DNA of 64,000 nucleotides. It comes from Flavobacteriales bacterium (GTDB lineage Bacteria; Bacteroidota; Bacteroidia; Flavobacteriales; Flavobacteriaceae). The notes below the pieces were generated by a model. It made no database searches, was not told the origin of the DNA, and saw nothing but the letters and a program-made list of their open reading frames with translations. Positions 9,155-18,115 of the stretch are shown here, piece by piece. The position numbers were made by a program, and so were the translations under genes. Every line of letters begins with the position of its first letter. Positions within the stretch are counted from its first letter, which is position 1. Where the stretch lies: positions 61,327 through 125,326 of the forward strand of contig QOQB01000005.1 in the NCBI GenBank assembly GCA_003331305.1, in the 5' to 3' direction.

Positions 9155-10014
9155 ACGGGGCGGTGTTTTTCACCATTCGCCATGCTTCTAAAGATCAACC
9201 AATCCACGAGCTTGTCTGGAAGGTAATAGGCCAATAATTTAAAAACCATTCGATTACGGTGAACGATATACCTTGATTTGGGGTGTTTTTTAGTGAGACA
9301 TTTTAATATAAGGTTGGAGATTTTCGAAACAGGCAGTGCTGATTTTTCGGAATTTTCAATCATTTTATTTGCTTTTTGAAGAATGTCATAGTAGTCTGTA
9401 TCTGCATATTTATCCATTACATTTAGGTTTTTTTGCCAAATAGCTGTTTTGATTGGACCCGGTTCTATGGCAATGACTTTAATTCCGTACCTGTGGAGCT
9501 CTCTCCGGTACACATCTGTCATACTTTCTAATGCATGTTTTGAAATAGAGTAAGCTCCGTTAAATGGAGAATTAAACAAACCTGAAACAGAGCTAATATT
9601 GATGATTCTGCCAGGAATTTTTTTATAACTTGGTTTAGCTCCCAGCAGCGGTAGGAATAGATTCGTGATACGTCTAACGGCTTTAAGATTTACGTCAAGT
9701 TGCCTTTCAAAATCATCTTCAGAGAGATACTCCATGGGGCCGGGGACAGCTATACCCGCATTATTGATAAGCGCGTGCAATGAAGTACAATGCTCAAAAA
9801 CAACTTTAGACGCTTTAACTACTGCATCATGGTCTTGTACATCAAACAGTAGGGGTGTAAATCGGTCTGGATAGGTTTCGGATAGTTTCTTCGCGTCTTC
9901 TGCTTTGCGAATACTACCAAATATATGATAGCCTTTGCTGTGTAACAAACGCAACGCGTCGAGTCCAATTCCAGAAGACACACCGGTTATAACAATATAT
10001 TTACTTACTATCAA
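9151..10014 (-). CDS. Short-chain dehydrogenase/reductase
   Basis: A 287-residue classical SDR. The cofactor motif TGVSSGIG is at residues about 9-16, NNAG follows the third strand, and the catalytic Ser-Tyr-Lys is read from ISSVSGLF and AYSISKHALES. The Arg in SIRKAED after strand two suggests NADPH. The longer C-terminal tail after PGPIKT resembles SDRs acting on retinoid, steroid or lipid-type substrates, but the substrate cannot be named. No ATG exists near the N-terminus: the reading frame opens at a TTG (10012-10014) with an upstream in-frame stop, so a TTG start is likely. A role as a keto-lipid reductase is only a guess. Confidence 0.85.
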   Translation of the reverse strand: MIVSKYIVITGVSSGIGLDALRLLHSKGYHIFGSIRKAEDAKKLSETYPDRFTPLLFDVQDHDAVVKASKVVFEHCTSLHALINNAGIAVPGPMEYLSEDDFERQLDVNLKAVRRITNLFLPLLGAKPSYKKIPGRIINISSVSGLFNSPFNGAYSISKHALESMTDVYRRELHRYGIKVIAIEPGPIKTAIWQKNLNVMDKYADTDYYDILQKANKMIENSEKSALPVSKISNLILKCLTKKHPKSRYIVHRNRMVFKLLAYYLPDKLVDWLIFRSMANGEKHRPV

Positions 10015-10044
10015 TGAATCAGATATCGAGATGCAAAATACAAA

Positions 10045-10491
10045 TTAGGAATCAATAATTTGCTTCACATGATGCTCAATGTGCTCTAAATAATCAGTTA
10101 TTAGAAAAAGTAAATTTGTTGTTTTTTGATTGGGTAGCTTCGCTTGTATTTGTAAGGTTTTTTCGTTCTGTTGCTTTATAATATGTATGATTTGCCTGTT
10201 TAGACCCACCCATAGCATGATGAGATCTTTTGGTTCTGCGCGTTGGTAATCGTTGATAAGTACAAGGTCATCTTGCTCATAATCAATAATCTGATACGGA
10301 CTTGGTTTAATGTGAATTTCGGAAAATCGCCTTAAGTTATAACGTGCAGAGTCAATCAAATGTCCTAAAATTTCTTTTTTCGACCATTGTGTAGGTTTTG
10401 GTTTTGCTGCCAGTTTTTGCCTGTGAGTCGCGTTCAAATAAACTTCTCCATTAGTTAAAAGCTGATTGAGTCTAGAAATTGCACTATTCAT
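10045..10491 (-). CDS. DinB-like (DUF1569/DinB_2) four-helix protein
   Basis: A 148-residue protein of the DinB/YfiT-like four-helix superfamily, often metal-binding and of mixed function (thiol transferases, damage-induced proteins). The helices carry the typical histidines: WSKKEILGHLIDSARYN early and YLEHIEHHVKQI at the end, which together can hold a divalent metal. The length is normal. The ATG at 10491 is clear. It stands alone between the SDR and the lpdA terminator, so the context gives no hint of a substrate. The superfamily call is solid; the activity is unknown. Confidence 0.75.
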   Translation of the reverse strand: MNSAISRLNQLLTNGEVYLNATHRQKLAAKPKPTQWSKKEILGHLIDSARYNLRRFSEIHIKPSPYQIIDYEQDDLVLINDYQRAEPKDLIMLWVGLNRQIIHIIKQQNEKTLQIQAKLPNQKTTNLLFLITDYLEHIEHHVKQIIDS

Positions 10492-10536
10492 GATTGTAAG
10501 TTTTGAGGTTAACTAACAATATAGATACAAAAAATT

Positions 10537-10561
10537 AAAAAGCAACCGTAAGGCTGCTTTT
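10537..10561 (-). terminator. Intrinsic terminator after lpdA
   Basis: AAAAAGCAACC and GGCTGCTTTT form a hairpin with one mismatch around a GTAA loop, 22 bases after the lpdA stop. Read on the minus strand it runs into a T-rich tract. Confidence 0.7.
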
Positions 10562-10582
10562 CAAAATCAGTATGATGTAATT

Positions 10583-11974
10583 TTATAAATGAATGACCTC
10601 TTCATAAGCGTCTGCTACGGCCTCCATCATAGCCTCACTCATGGTAGGGTGTGGATGAACCGCCTTAAGAACTTCTTGTCCGGTTGTTTCCAATTTACGA
10701 CCTAGAACCGCTTCGGCAATCATATCGGTAACCCCTGCACCAATCATATGACAACCTAGCCACTCACCATATTTGGCATCAAAAATAACTTTTATAAACC
10801 CGTCGGTAGTACCGCTTGCTTGCGCCTTTCCAGATGCAGAGAATGGAAATTTACCAACCTTAATATCGTAACCGTGTTCTTTGGCTTGTGCTTCAGTAAG
10901 CCCTACAGAAGCAATTTCTGGGCTACTATATGTACATCCAGGAATATTGCCGTAGTCTAATGCCTCAACATGATGACCAGCAATTTTTTCCACACATAAA
11001 ATACCTTCAGCCGATGCCACATGAGCCAACGCCTGACCCGCTGTGATATCACCAATAGCATAGTACCCAGGGATATTGGTTTGGTAATAGTCGTTGACCA
11101 AAATTTTATCTCTATCTGTGGCTATGCCTACTTCCTCTAGTCCAATATTTTCAATGTTGGTTTTAATTCCTACAGCAGAAAGCACCACATCCGCTTTGAT
11201 TTCCTCTTCCCCTTTTTTGGTTTTTACCGTGGCCGTAACCCCTTTACCAGAAGTATCAACTGCTGTAACTTCAGCATTTGTCAAAACGTTAATGCCTGCC
11301 TTTTTGAACGAGCGCTCCATTTGCTTAGAAATTTCCTCATCCTCAACGGGCACAATGCGTGGCATATATTCAACAAGTGTAACTTCGGTACCCATAGCGT
11401 TATAGAAATAGGCAAATTCAACGCCAATGGCTCCCGAACCCACGACAACAAGTTTTTTAGGTTGTTTGTCTAAGGTCATGGCTTTTCGGTAGCCGATAAC
11501 TTTTTCACCATCTTGAGGTAAGCTTGGTAATTCGCGAGAGCGAGCTCCTGTAGCCACAATAATATGTTGAGCTGAAAGCTCTTGTTCGCTGCCATCTTCG
11601 GCTTTGACGTGCACTTTTTTTCCAGGAAGCAGTGAGCCGTGTCCCGAAATCACATCAATTTTGTTCTTTTTCATCAAGAACTGAACGCCCTTGCTCATTG
11701 TTTCAGCCACAGAACGACTTCTATTCACAACTGCGTCAAAATCTTTGTCGTATTCTTTTATGGTTAGGCCGTAATCTTCAGCGTGTTGGAGGTATTCAAA
11801 TACTTGTGCCGATTTAATTAAAGCTTTTGTTGGGATGCAGCCCCAATTAAGACATACACCTCCAAGGCTTTCTTTTTCAATAACGGCAGTTTTAAATCCT
11901 AACTGAGAAGCGCGAATAGCGGTTACATATCCTCCAGGTCCGCTCCCCAAAACAATTATATCGTATTGACTCAT
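10583..11974 (-). CDS. lpdA: Dihydrolipoyl dehydrogenase (E3)
   Basis: A 463-residue FAD-dependent disulfide reductase that reoxidises lipoyl groups in the pyruvate and 2-oxoglutarate dehydrogenase complexes. The FAD motif GSGPGG is at residues 10-15 and the redox disulfide at Cys41 and Cys46 in GGVCLNWGCIPTK. The NAD motif is VVGSGAIGVEFA, the second FAD contact AIGDITAGQ, and the catalytic His-Glu lies in AVHPHPTMSEA at the dimer interface. The ATG at 11974 gives the family start MSQYDIIVLG; the longer reading adds six non-conserved residues. A good -33/-7 promoter and a terminator flank it, so it is probably a single-gene unit. Confidence 0.96.
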   Translation of the reverse strand: MSQYDIIVLGSGPGGYVTAIRASQLGFKTAVIEKESLGGVCLNWGCIPTKALIKSAQVFEYLQHAEDYGLTIKEYDKDFDAVVNRSRSVAETMSKGVQFLMKKNKIDVISGHGSLLPGKKVHVKAEDGSEQELSAQHIIVATGARSRELPSLPQDGEKVIGYRKAMTLDKQPKKLVVVGSGAIGVEFAYFYNAMGTEVTLVEYMPRIVPVEDEEISKQMERSFKKAGINVLTNAEVTAVDTSGKGVTATVKTKKGEEEIKADVVLSAVGIKTNIENIGLEEVGIATDRDKILVNDYYQTNIPGYYAIGDITAGQALAHVASAEGILCVEKIAGHHVEALDYGNIPGCTYSSPEIASVGLTEAQAKEHGYDIKVGKFPFSASGKAQASGTTDGFIKVIFDAKYGEWLGCHMIGAGVTDMIAEAVLGRKLETTGQEVLKAVHPHPTMSEAMMEAVADAYEEVIHL

Positions 11975-11989
11975 ATGGAAAAGTTTGAG

Positions 11990-12018
11990 CAAAAATACGA
12001 AACGATAGTCTATTCCAA
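11990..12018 (-). promoter_or_regulatory. Promoter for lpdA
   Basis: On the minus strand a TTG (12018-12016), 18 bases and TATTTTTG (11997-11990) match the Bacteroidota -33/-7 pattern. The ATG is 15 bases further on. Confidence 0.6.
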
Positions 12019-12022
12019 TTAG

Positions 12023-12517
12023 CTATTTGTTGTTTTTCTGCTCAGCGCCAAAATCTAATGCAACAGAATTTACGCAATAGCGCAAACCTGTATTTGTAGG
12101 GCCGTCGTTGAACACATGCCCCAAATGTCCGTCGCAAGTGTTGCAGATAATTTCGGTACGAATCATACCAAGGGAACTATCTTTTTCGTAACGAATTTTC
12201 CCTTCAATGGCATTGTCAAAACTTGGCCATCCACAATCACTTCTAAATTTAGATTGGCTTTCAAAAAGGGGTTCTTTGCAAGCCATACAGCTGTAAACTC
12301 CTGTTTCAAAATGAAGGTTGTATTCTCCCGTATGTGGATACTCAGTTCCTTTTTCGCGTAAAATGCGAAAGGCTTCTGGGCTTAGTTTGTCCTTCCAATA
12401 ATCATTGGTCTTTTTCATATCAGTTGTTGTTTTTATCGAGTTTTTTTCAGGTTGCTGTCCACAGGCAATAAATGTTGTGAGCAGGATTAAAAGAAGTATT
12501 GATGAGATATTTTTCAT
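12023..12517 (-). CDS. msrB: Peptide-methionine (R)-S-oxide reductase, lipoprotein
   Basis: A 164-residue MsrB that reduces the R form of methionine sulfoxide in proteins. The first 19 residues are a lipoprotein signal with the lipobox FIAC (Cys19), so the enzyme is membrane-anchored outside the cytoplasm. Zinc-binding CMAC and CNTC pairs are present, as are FRSDCGWPSF and GHLGHVF. The catalytic cysteine is in LRYCVNSVALDF. The domain is complete (about residues 36-158). It lies two bases from the hydrolase gene stop on the same strand, so the two are probably co-transcribed. Export suggests protection of envelope proteins against oxidants, in line with OxyR and TrxB elsewhere in the window. 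Confidence 0.94.
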   Translation of the reverse strand: MKNISSILLLILLTTFIACGQQPEKNSIKTTTDMKKTNDYWKDKLSPEAFRILREKGTEYPHTGEYNLHFETGVYSCMACKEPLFESQSKFRSDCGWPSFDNAIEGKIRYEKDSSLGMIRTEIICNTCDGHLGHVFNDGPTNTGLRYCVNSVALDFGAEQKNNK

Positions 12518-12519
12518 AG

Positions 12520-13377
12520 TTATTTTATAAAAGATTTGATGTGTTGCATGACACCATCATCACGAAGTATTCTTCGGTGCCCAAGCCCCTTAGTTTTTAT
12601 AACCGTAGCATTTGGATGATGTTTGGCAATAGTATATGAGCAATCCACACTTACATCATAATCTTCCTCGTCATGAATTAAAAGCGTAGGCGTTTGAAGT
12701 TTTTGAACAGATATATATGGAGAAAAGTCATCTATAACTACATTAAATTTTTGCTCAAAATAGTCAATCATTTGTTTTAAAATTTTTGTACTCAAATCTA
12801 CTGATGCTATAAAATCAGCAAAAATCGTGCGCATGTTATCGGCTGCGCCAATTGTTACTATTTTTTTTGCTCTACTCTCCATTTTACAGTAGTTAAAAAT
12901 GGCCATAGCTCCGAAAGAATGTCCAATAAAATAATCAAAACTACTTTCAGCATTGTCTAAGTGTGAAATTGCAGCAATCATTTGCACCATATTGGTCAAT
13001 TTACCTTCTGATTTTCCATGTGCTGGGGCATCATAAGTAACCACGTGATAACCTTCTTTGTGCAAAGATTCTGCTATGTAATATAACTGCATGCCTCTTC
13101 CGCTCCAGCCGTGTGTTAAGAGTACTTTTTTACCCGTGTTTTTCCAAGTAAAAGTGGCAATTTTTTTTTCAATACTCGGAATATATTCCATTTTATGCAC
13201 ACAGCCTTCCAAGGCTTTTAGTTCCTTTTCTGGCACTTTAAATTTTAGTGGTTTTGAAAAGATATAAGCTGCAGATCGCATGGCCAAAAACGGAGAAACC
13301 AGTTCTAAGCCCCTGAACGTGAGTCGTAACCAAGCAGGAATGCGGAATCCTTGTTGATGCTTATTTTTCTTTTTCAT
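12520..13377 (-). CDS. Alpha/beta hydrolase
   Basis: A 285-residue alpha/beta-hydrolase-fold protein. The nucleophile elbow is GHSFGAMA, the oxyanion region THGWSGRG follows strand three, DAPAHGKS is the typical next loop, and the acid and histidine are probably in LIHDEEDYDV and KGLGHRRIL near the C-terminus. I place the start at the ATG at 13377 (MKKKNKHQ); the longer reading to 13458 would overlap the divergent transporter gene and adds residues without family character. The substrate is unknown. It precedes msrB with a two-base gap. Confidence 0.82.
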   Translation of the reverse strand: MKKKNKHQQGFRIPAWLRLTFRGLELVSPFLAMRSAAYIFSKPLKFKVPEKELKALEGCVHKMEYIPSIEKKIATFTWKNTGKKVLLTHGWSGRGMQLYYIAESLHKEGYHVVTYDAPAHGKSEGKLTNMVQMIAAISHLDNAESSFDYFIGHSFGAMAIFNYCKMESRAKKIVTIGAADNMRTIFADFIASVDLSTKILKQMIDYFEQKFNVVIDDFSPYISVQKLQTPTLLIHDEEDYDVSVDCSYTIAKHHPNATVIKTKGLGHRRILRDDGVMQHIKSFIK

Positions 13378-13444
13378 TAGAGCAAAGGTAGCCCACAGTT
13401 TTTTATGTTTAAAACTATTTTGTTTATTTGAGCAAACAATCAGT

Positions 13445-14761
13445 ATGCCATCACACAAAAAGGGCGATAAAAAACTGCTACGTGCTTGGGCCTCTTACGA
13501 CTGGGCAAATTCGGTTTATTTTCTTGTGATTACATCAACTATTTTCCCGTTGTACTATGGGTACATCTGCGGCAATCAGACACACTTGGAGATCTTTGGC
13601 ATGCAAATAAAAAATACCGCCTTAATAAGCTACGTAACTGCGTTGGCGTTTGTAGTGATTGCTTTGTGGTCTCCTATTTTATCTGGAATTGCGGATTATA
13701 TGGGTAACAAAAAGCGCTTTATGCAATTTTACTGTTATTTAGGCGCAGCTTCTTGTATTGGGTTGTATTGGTTTGATATTCAAAATATTTACTGGGGCTT
13801 ATTCTTTTATTTTTTAGCATTGGTTGGCGCTTGGTCAAGTTTGGTTTTTTACAATTCCTATTTACCTGATATTGCCTTTCCTGACCAACAAAATCGGATT
13901 AGCGCACGTGGCTTTGCTTTAGGGTATATTGGTAGTGTATTGTTGCTTCTTGTAAATCTTTTTATGGTACTAAAGCCTGAGGCATTTGGTATTGCAGGCG
14001 ATGGGGGTGATGCCTCGCTCCAAGCCATGCGATATTCATTTATTTCGGTTGGCATATGGTGGTTCTCGTTTAGTCATATAGCCTTCTACCATTTGCCACA
14101 GGGTAATAAAGATAAAATATACACTAAAGATATTTTTTTTAATGGGTATCGTGAAATTAAGTCAGTTTGGAAAAGTTTAAAAAATCTAAATTTTTTAAAG
14201 CGTTATTTAGGTGCATTTTTCGTCTTTAGCATGGCGTTGCAAACTGTTATGTTGGTGGCAGCCTATTTTGGCGAGCAGGAAATTTCGTGGGCGGCAGAAG
14301 AAAAAACAGCGGGCTTGATTATAAGTATTTTGCTCATTCAGGTAATAGCCATTTTTGGGGCGTTGATGTCATCAAAATTGGCAAACCGTTGGGGCAATAT
14401 TAAAACGCTAATTTTACTCAACGTCATTTGGGTAAGCCTTTGTGTAACTGCTTATTTCATCTATGAGCCTATTGAGTTTTATATAGTAGCTGGTTTTGTA
14501 GGGCTTTGCATGGGCGGTGTTCAATCGGTCGCACGTTCTACGTACTCGCAACTTATTCCAAAAACACTTGATACTACTTCTTATTTTAGCTTTTATGACG
14601 TTGCAGAAAAAGTAGGGATTGTTATTGGAATGTTTATGTACGCTACCGTTGACCAAATTACAGGAAGCATGCGCAGTGCCATTTTATTTTTTATTGCCTT
14701 TTTTCTACTTGGAGCCATATTGCTTATTCGTTTAGAGCGAATGAATAAGCAGGTATTATAA
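13445..14761 (+). CDS. MFS transporter, UMF1/Atg22-like
   Basis: A 438-residue inner-membrane transporter with about 12 hydrophobic helices. The N-terminus RAWASYDWANSVYFLVITST is typical of the UMF1 (Atg22-like) branch of the major facilitator superfamily. ISGIADYMGNKKRFM-like residues after the second helix match the conserved MFS loop, and GGVQSVARSTYSQLIP is the matching signature of the second half. Yeast Atg22 exports vacuolar amino acids; the bacterial substrate is not known. It is divergent from the hydrolase gene and runs into the broken GIN-domain gene, with only four bases between the ends. Confidence 0.88.
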   Translation: MPSHKKGDKKLLRAWASYDWANSVYFLVITSTIFPLYYGYICGNQTHLEIFGMQIKNTALISYVTALAFVVIALWSPILSGIADYMGNKKRFMQFYCYLGAASCIGLYWFDIQNIYWGLFFYFLALVGAWSSLVFYNSYLPDIAFPDQQNRISARGFALGYIGSVLLLLVNLFMVLKPEAFGIAGDGGDASLQAMRYSFISVGIWWFSFSHIAFYHLPQGNKDKIYTKDIFFNGYREIKSVWKSLKNLNFLKRYLGAFFVFSMALQTVMLVAAYFGEQEISWAAEEKTAGLIISILLIQVIAIFGALMSSKLANRWGNIKTLILLNVIWVSLCVTAYFIYEPIEFYIVAGFVGLCMGGVQSVARSTYSQLIPKTLDTTSYFSFYDVAEKVGIVIGMFMYATVDQITGSMRSAILFFIAFFLLGAILLIRLERMNKQVL

Positions 14762-14765
14762 AAAA

Positions 14766-15494
14766 TCATCTCTTGGAAACGTCGCCAGAACCAATGATTT
14801 TCTTTTCGATGGTAACTACAGATTTATTGATCTGAATATCTCCTGACCCAATAATTTTAGCATTTAATTTTTATTTGGCATTGCATTCTATATCACCCGA
14901 GCCAATAACTTTAGCATTACAAGTATTTGCCACAAGTCCGTATCCTTCAATGTCACCAGAGCCAGTTACAGTTGCCTCAAAAATATCTGTTTTGCCTGTG
15001 ACAGTAATATCTCCAGATCCATTGATCGTAGCTTTCACTTCGTTAGCTGATACATCTATGTACATATCACCAGATCCATTGATTTGTAGTTTTATCTCAT
15101 TACTTTTTAGTGTCTGGGTTCCTTTCACTTCTCCAGAGCCATTAAGTGAAATCTTGTTTACCTCCTGAATTGGAACGGTTACTAAAATTTGGTTGCCTTT
15201 GGACGGACGAAGTTCAGTTCGATCTTTGGACTTGATTCTAAGTGCGCCGTTGACAACACGTACTTCAATGTACTTGATCAAGTTATCTTCTGCCTATAAT
15301 ATAATGTCTCCTTCTTTCCCCTCTACTAAAACGACATCAATGTTGCCGTCAATACTTATTTTTTCGTAAACACCTACCTCACGATTTTCTTGTGTTACAT
15401 TTCCATTTCCTTTTATTTTTTCCCCCCATTGTGCATGAGTAGGAACAGCGAAAAATAAAAGAAGTATACCGATAAAAATATGTGTTAATTTCAT
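14766..15494 (-). pseudogene. GIN-domain (DUF2807) protein gene with two in-frame stop codons
   Basis: A 243-codon frame for an exported beta-solenoid GIN-domain protein, broken twice. Codons 1-66 encode a signal peptide (MKLTHIFIGILLLFFAVPTH) and the family opening IDGNIDVVLVEG. A TAG follows at 15294-15296. The same frame goes on with AEDNLIKYIEVRVVNG and five GSGD/GSGE repeats. A TAA comes at 14871-14873, and the same frame continues with two more GSGD repeats to a final TGA at 14766-14768. The frame is never shifted and family character holds on both sides of each stop, so two point mutations explain it. The first fragment would be a 66-residue secreted stub. Nearby genes use TAA, TAG and TGA normally, so recoding is unlikely. 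Confidence 0.85.
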
Positions 15495-15550
15495 GTGTAT
15501 TTGTTTTGGGTTCGTATCATGTTAACGATTTTTGACATGCTTTGTTACAA

Positions 15551-15566
15551 TGGCACGACGTTTGAA
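15551..15566 (+). promoter_or_regulatory. Sigma-54-like -24/-12 element upstream of lon
   Basis: TGGCACGACGTTTGAA has the -24 half TGGCACG in full and TTG at the correct spacing for -12 (consensus TGGCACG-N4-TTGCW), with A in place of C. A start site near 15576 would leave about 70 bases before the lon ATG at 15647. A TGACA lies about 15 bases upstream of it. Match and spacing are seen; use of RpoN is inferred. Confidence 0.45.
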
Positions 15567-15646
15567 TTGTAATGGGTGAAGAAAAAATTGCCTTTATTGT
15601 GAATGCTTTATATGATAAAGCAGACAAAATGGCACACCTATATATT

Positions 15647-18097
15647 ATGTCTAGAACAAAGATTTTATCCCTAGAAAACCTCTTACCTCAGGATTTGGAA
15701 GATGAGGCGGACTTAATTCCGTTGATGACCACCGATGACGAAGAGGCCATACAAAAGGAACCCATCCCTGAAGAATTACCCATACTCCCATTAAAAAACA
15801 CGGTGTTATTCCCAGGTGTAGTCATTCCTATAACTGCGAGTCGGGATAGATCAATAAAATTAATAAAGGCCGTTAATAGCGGAAATAAATTACTCGGCGT
15901 AGTTGCGCAACAAAAGGGAGAAACCAAATTGCCCTCTCCAGACGATTTATTCCAAAAAGGGACTTTGGCAAAAGTACTTCGTGTTTTAAAGATGCCCGAC
16001 GGAAATACAACCATTATTTTACAAGGCAAAAAAAGATTTGAGACGCTTGAATTTTTGTCCGAACAACCTTATTTAATTGCCAAAGTGGCTAACTTGGAAG
16101 AAATTCGCCCCGAAGATGCTGATCCTAATTTCTCAGCTATTATTGATTCAATTCGCGATTTGGCTTTAAAAATAATTGCACAGAATCCAGAAATTCCATC
16201 TGAGGCATCATTTGCCATTAAGAATATTCAAAGCAATGCGTTTTTGGTCAACTTTGTTTCATCTAATATGGATATGACCGTTGCCGAAAAACAAGATATT
16301 TTAGAACAAGATAACTTGGAACAGCGCGCTTTGATGTGTTTAAAACAAATGAATGTTGAGTACCAAAAGCTATCACTTAAAAATGATATTCAAACAAAAG
16401 TACGTCATGATTTAGATCAGCAACAGCGCGAATATTTCTTGCATCAGCAGATGAAAACTATTCAAGAAGAATTGGGGGGTGTCTCGTATGATGAAGAAGT
16501 ACATGAAATGCGTGAACGCTCTAAGACGAAGACGTGGGACGATAAAGTCGCCAAGCATTTTAATAAGGAATTGGCAAAACTTGAACGCATGAATCCTCAA
16601 GTGGCTGAATATTCTGTGCAACGCAATTATCTAGATTTATATTTGGATCTACCGTGGAACACATTTTCAAAAGATTTGTTTGATTTAAACCGAGCACAAA
16701 AGATTTTAGATCGCGATCATTTTGGATTGGATAAAGTCAAGCAGCGCATTATTGAGCATTTGGCAGTCCTCAAATTACGAAATGATATGAAATCGCCGAT
16801 TTTATGTTTGGTTGGGCCACCTGGTGTTGGGAAAACTTCTTTGGGTAAATCAATCGCAGAAGCACTAGGAAGAAAATATGTTCGTATTTCTTTAGGAGGT
16901 ATGCGTGATGAGGCTGAGATACGCGGTCACCGAAAAACTTATATTGGTGCTATGCCGGGTCGGGTAGTGCAAAGTATTAAAAAAGCAACTACATCAAACC
17001 CTGTTTTTGTATTGGATGAGCTGGATAAACTTGCTGAAAGCGCACATGGAGATCCTTCTTCAGCTATGCTTGAAGTACTTGATCCTGAGCAAAATACTGA
17101 TTTTTATGACAATTATTTGGAAACGGGATACGACCTTTCAAAGGTGATGTTTATCGCAACAGCTAATTCCTTGTCTACCATACAACCTGCCCTTCGTGAT
17201 CGAATGGAAATTATCGAGGTTTCTGGTTATACAGTTGAAGAGAAAGTACAAATAGGATTACGTTACTTGCTGCCAAAACAAGTAGCTGAGCACGGGCTAG
17301 AAAAGGCGGCCGTAAAACTCCCTAAAGCCACGATGCAACAGTTGGTTTCTGGCTACACGCGAGAGTCGGGTGTACGCGGATTGGATAAGCAAATTGCCAA
17401 AATAGTACGTCATTATGCAATGCTTGAGGCAAAAGATACGCCTCGTGAAACTAAGCTAGAAGTAGCTGAATTAGAGGCTGTTTTAGGTCCAGCCAAATTA
17501 CTTCGTGACTCTTACGAAAACAACAACGTTGCTGGGGTGGTTACTGGATTGGCTTGGACTCGTGTTGGCGGAGATATTTTGTTTATTGAGTCCTTAATCA
17601 GTAAAGGAAACGGTGCACTGTCTATTACTGGAAATTTAGGCAAAGTAATGAAAGAATCAGCAACTATATCCTTGCAATACATCAAGGCACATGCCGATGA
17701 ATTAGGCATTGAGCCTGACTTTTTTGGAAAGCACAATTTCCATATCCATGTACCTGAAGGGGCCACACCTAAAGATGGACCAAGCGCAGGAATTACCATG
17801 ATAACATCTTTGGTGTCAAGTATTTTACAACGAAAAGTAAAAAACCGTGTTGCTATGACGGGTGAAATTACACTCCGCGGAAAAGTATTACCTGTGGGAG
17901 GTATAAAAGAAAAGATTTTGGCCGCTAAGCGCGCCAACATCAAAGAGATTATTTTAAGTGATAAAAATCAAGCGGACATAGGCGAAATACCTGAACGGTA
18001 CTTAAAAGGGTTGAGGTTTCATTATGTCTCTTCTATTGATGAGGTATTGTCAATTGCGATTACGAAACAACGTGTCTCGGGTACGAAAAAAGCGTAA
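15647..18097 (+). CDS. lon: ATP-dependent protease Lon
   Basis: An 816-residue cytosolic AAA+ protease that degrades misfolded and regulatory proteins. The N-terminal substrate domain (about residues 40-245) begins at LPILPLKNTVLFPG. Walker A GPPGVGKT is at 390-397 and Walker B VFLDELDK-like (VFVLDELDKL) follows. The protease domain has the catalytic Ser713 in PKDGPSAG and Lys756 in GGIKEKIL, 43 residues apart as in E. coli. I chose the ATG at 15647 (MSRTKILSLENL); the frame is open to 15572, but those 25 residues are not family-like and would overlap the promoter-like element at 15551-15566. porQ follows after 18 bases. Confidence 0.96.
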   Translation: MSRTKILSLENLLPQDLEDEADLIPLMTTDDEEAIQKEPIPEELPILPLKNTVLFPGVVIPITASRDRSIKLIKAVNSGNKLLGVVAQQKGETKLPSPDDLFQKGTLAKVLRVLKMPDGNTTIILQGKKRFETLEFLSEQPYLIAKVANLEEIRPEDADPNFSAIIDSIRDLALKIIAQNPEIPSEASFAIKNIQSNAFLVNFVSSNMDMTVAEKQDILEQDNLEQRALMCLKQMNVEYQKLSLKNDIQTKVRHDLDQQQREYFLHQQMKTIQEELGGVSYDEEVHEMRERSKTKTWDDKVAKHFNKELAKLERMNPQVAEYSVQRNYLDLYLDLPWNTFSKDLFDLNRAQKILDRDHFGLDKVKQRIIEHLAVLKLRNDMKSPILCLVGPPGVGKTSLGKSIAEALGRKYVRISLGGMRDEAEIRGHRKTYIGAMPGRVVQSIKKATTSNPVFVLDELDKLAESAHGDPSSAMLEVLDPEQNTDFYDNYLETGYDLSKVMFIATANSLSTIQPALRDRMEIIEVSGYTVEEKVQIGLRYLLPKQVAEHGLEKAAVKLPKATMQQLVSGYTRESGVRGLDKQIAKIVRHYAMLEAKDTPRETKLEVAELEAVLGPAKLLRDSYENNNVAGVVTGLAWTRVGGDILFIESLISKGNGALSITGNLGKVMKESATISLQYIKAHADELGIEPDFFGKHNFHIHVPEGATPKDGPSAGITMITSLVSSILQRKVKNRVAMTGEITLRGKVLPVGGIKEKILAAKRANIKEIILSDKNQADIGEIPERYLKGLRFHYVSSIDEVLSIAITKQRVSGTKKA

Positions 18098-18115
18098 CTT
18101 TCGTTTTTAATACGA

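Noticed and set aside
14766..15494. Stop-codon recoding as the reason for the broken GIN gene
   Set aside because: TAG and TAA both end other genes here normally, and no selenocysteine or pyrrolysine context is possible at TAA.
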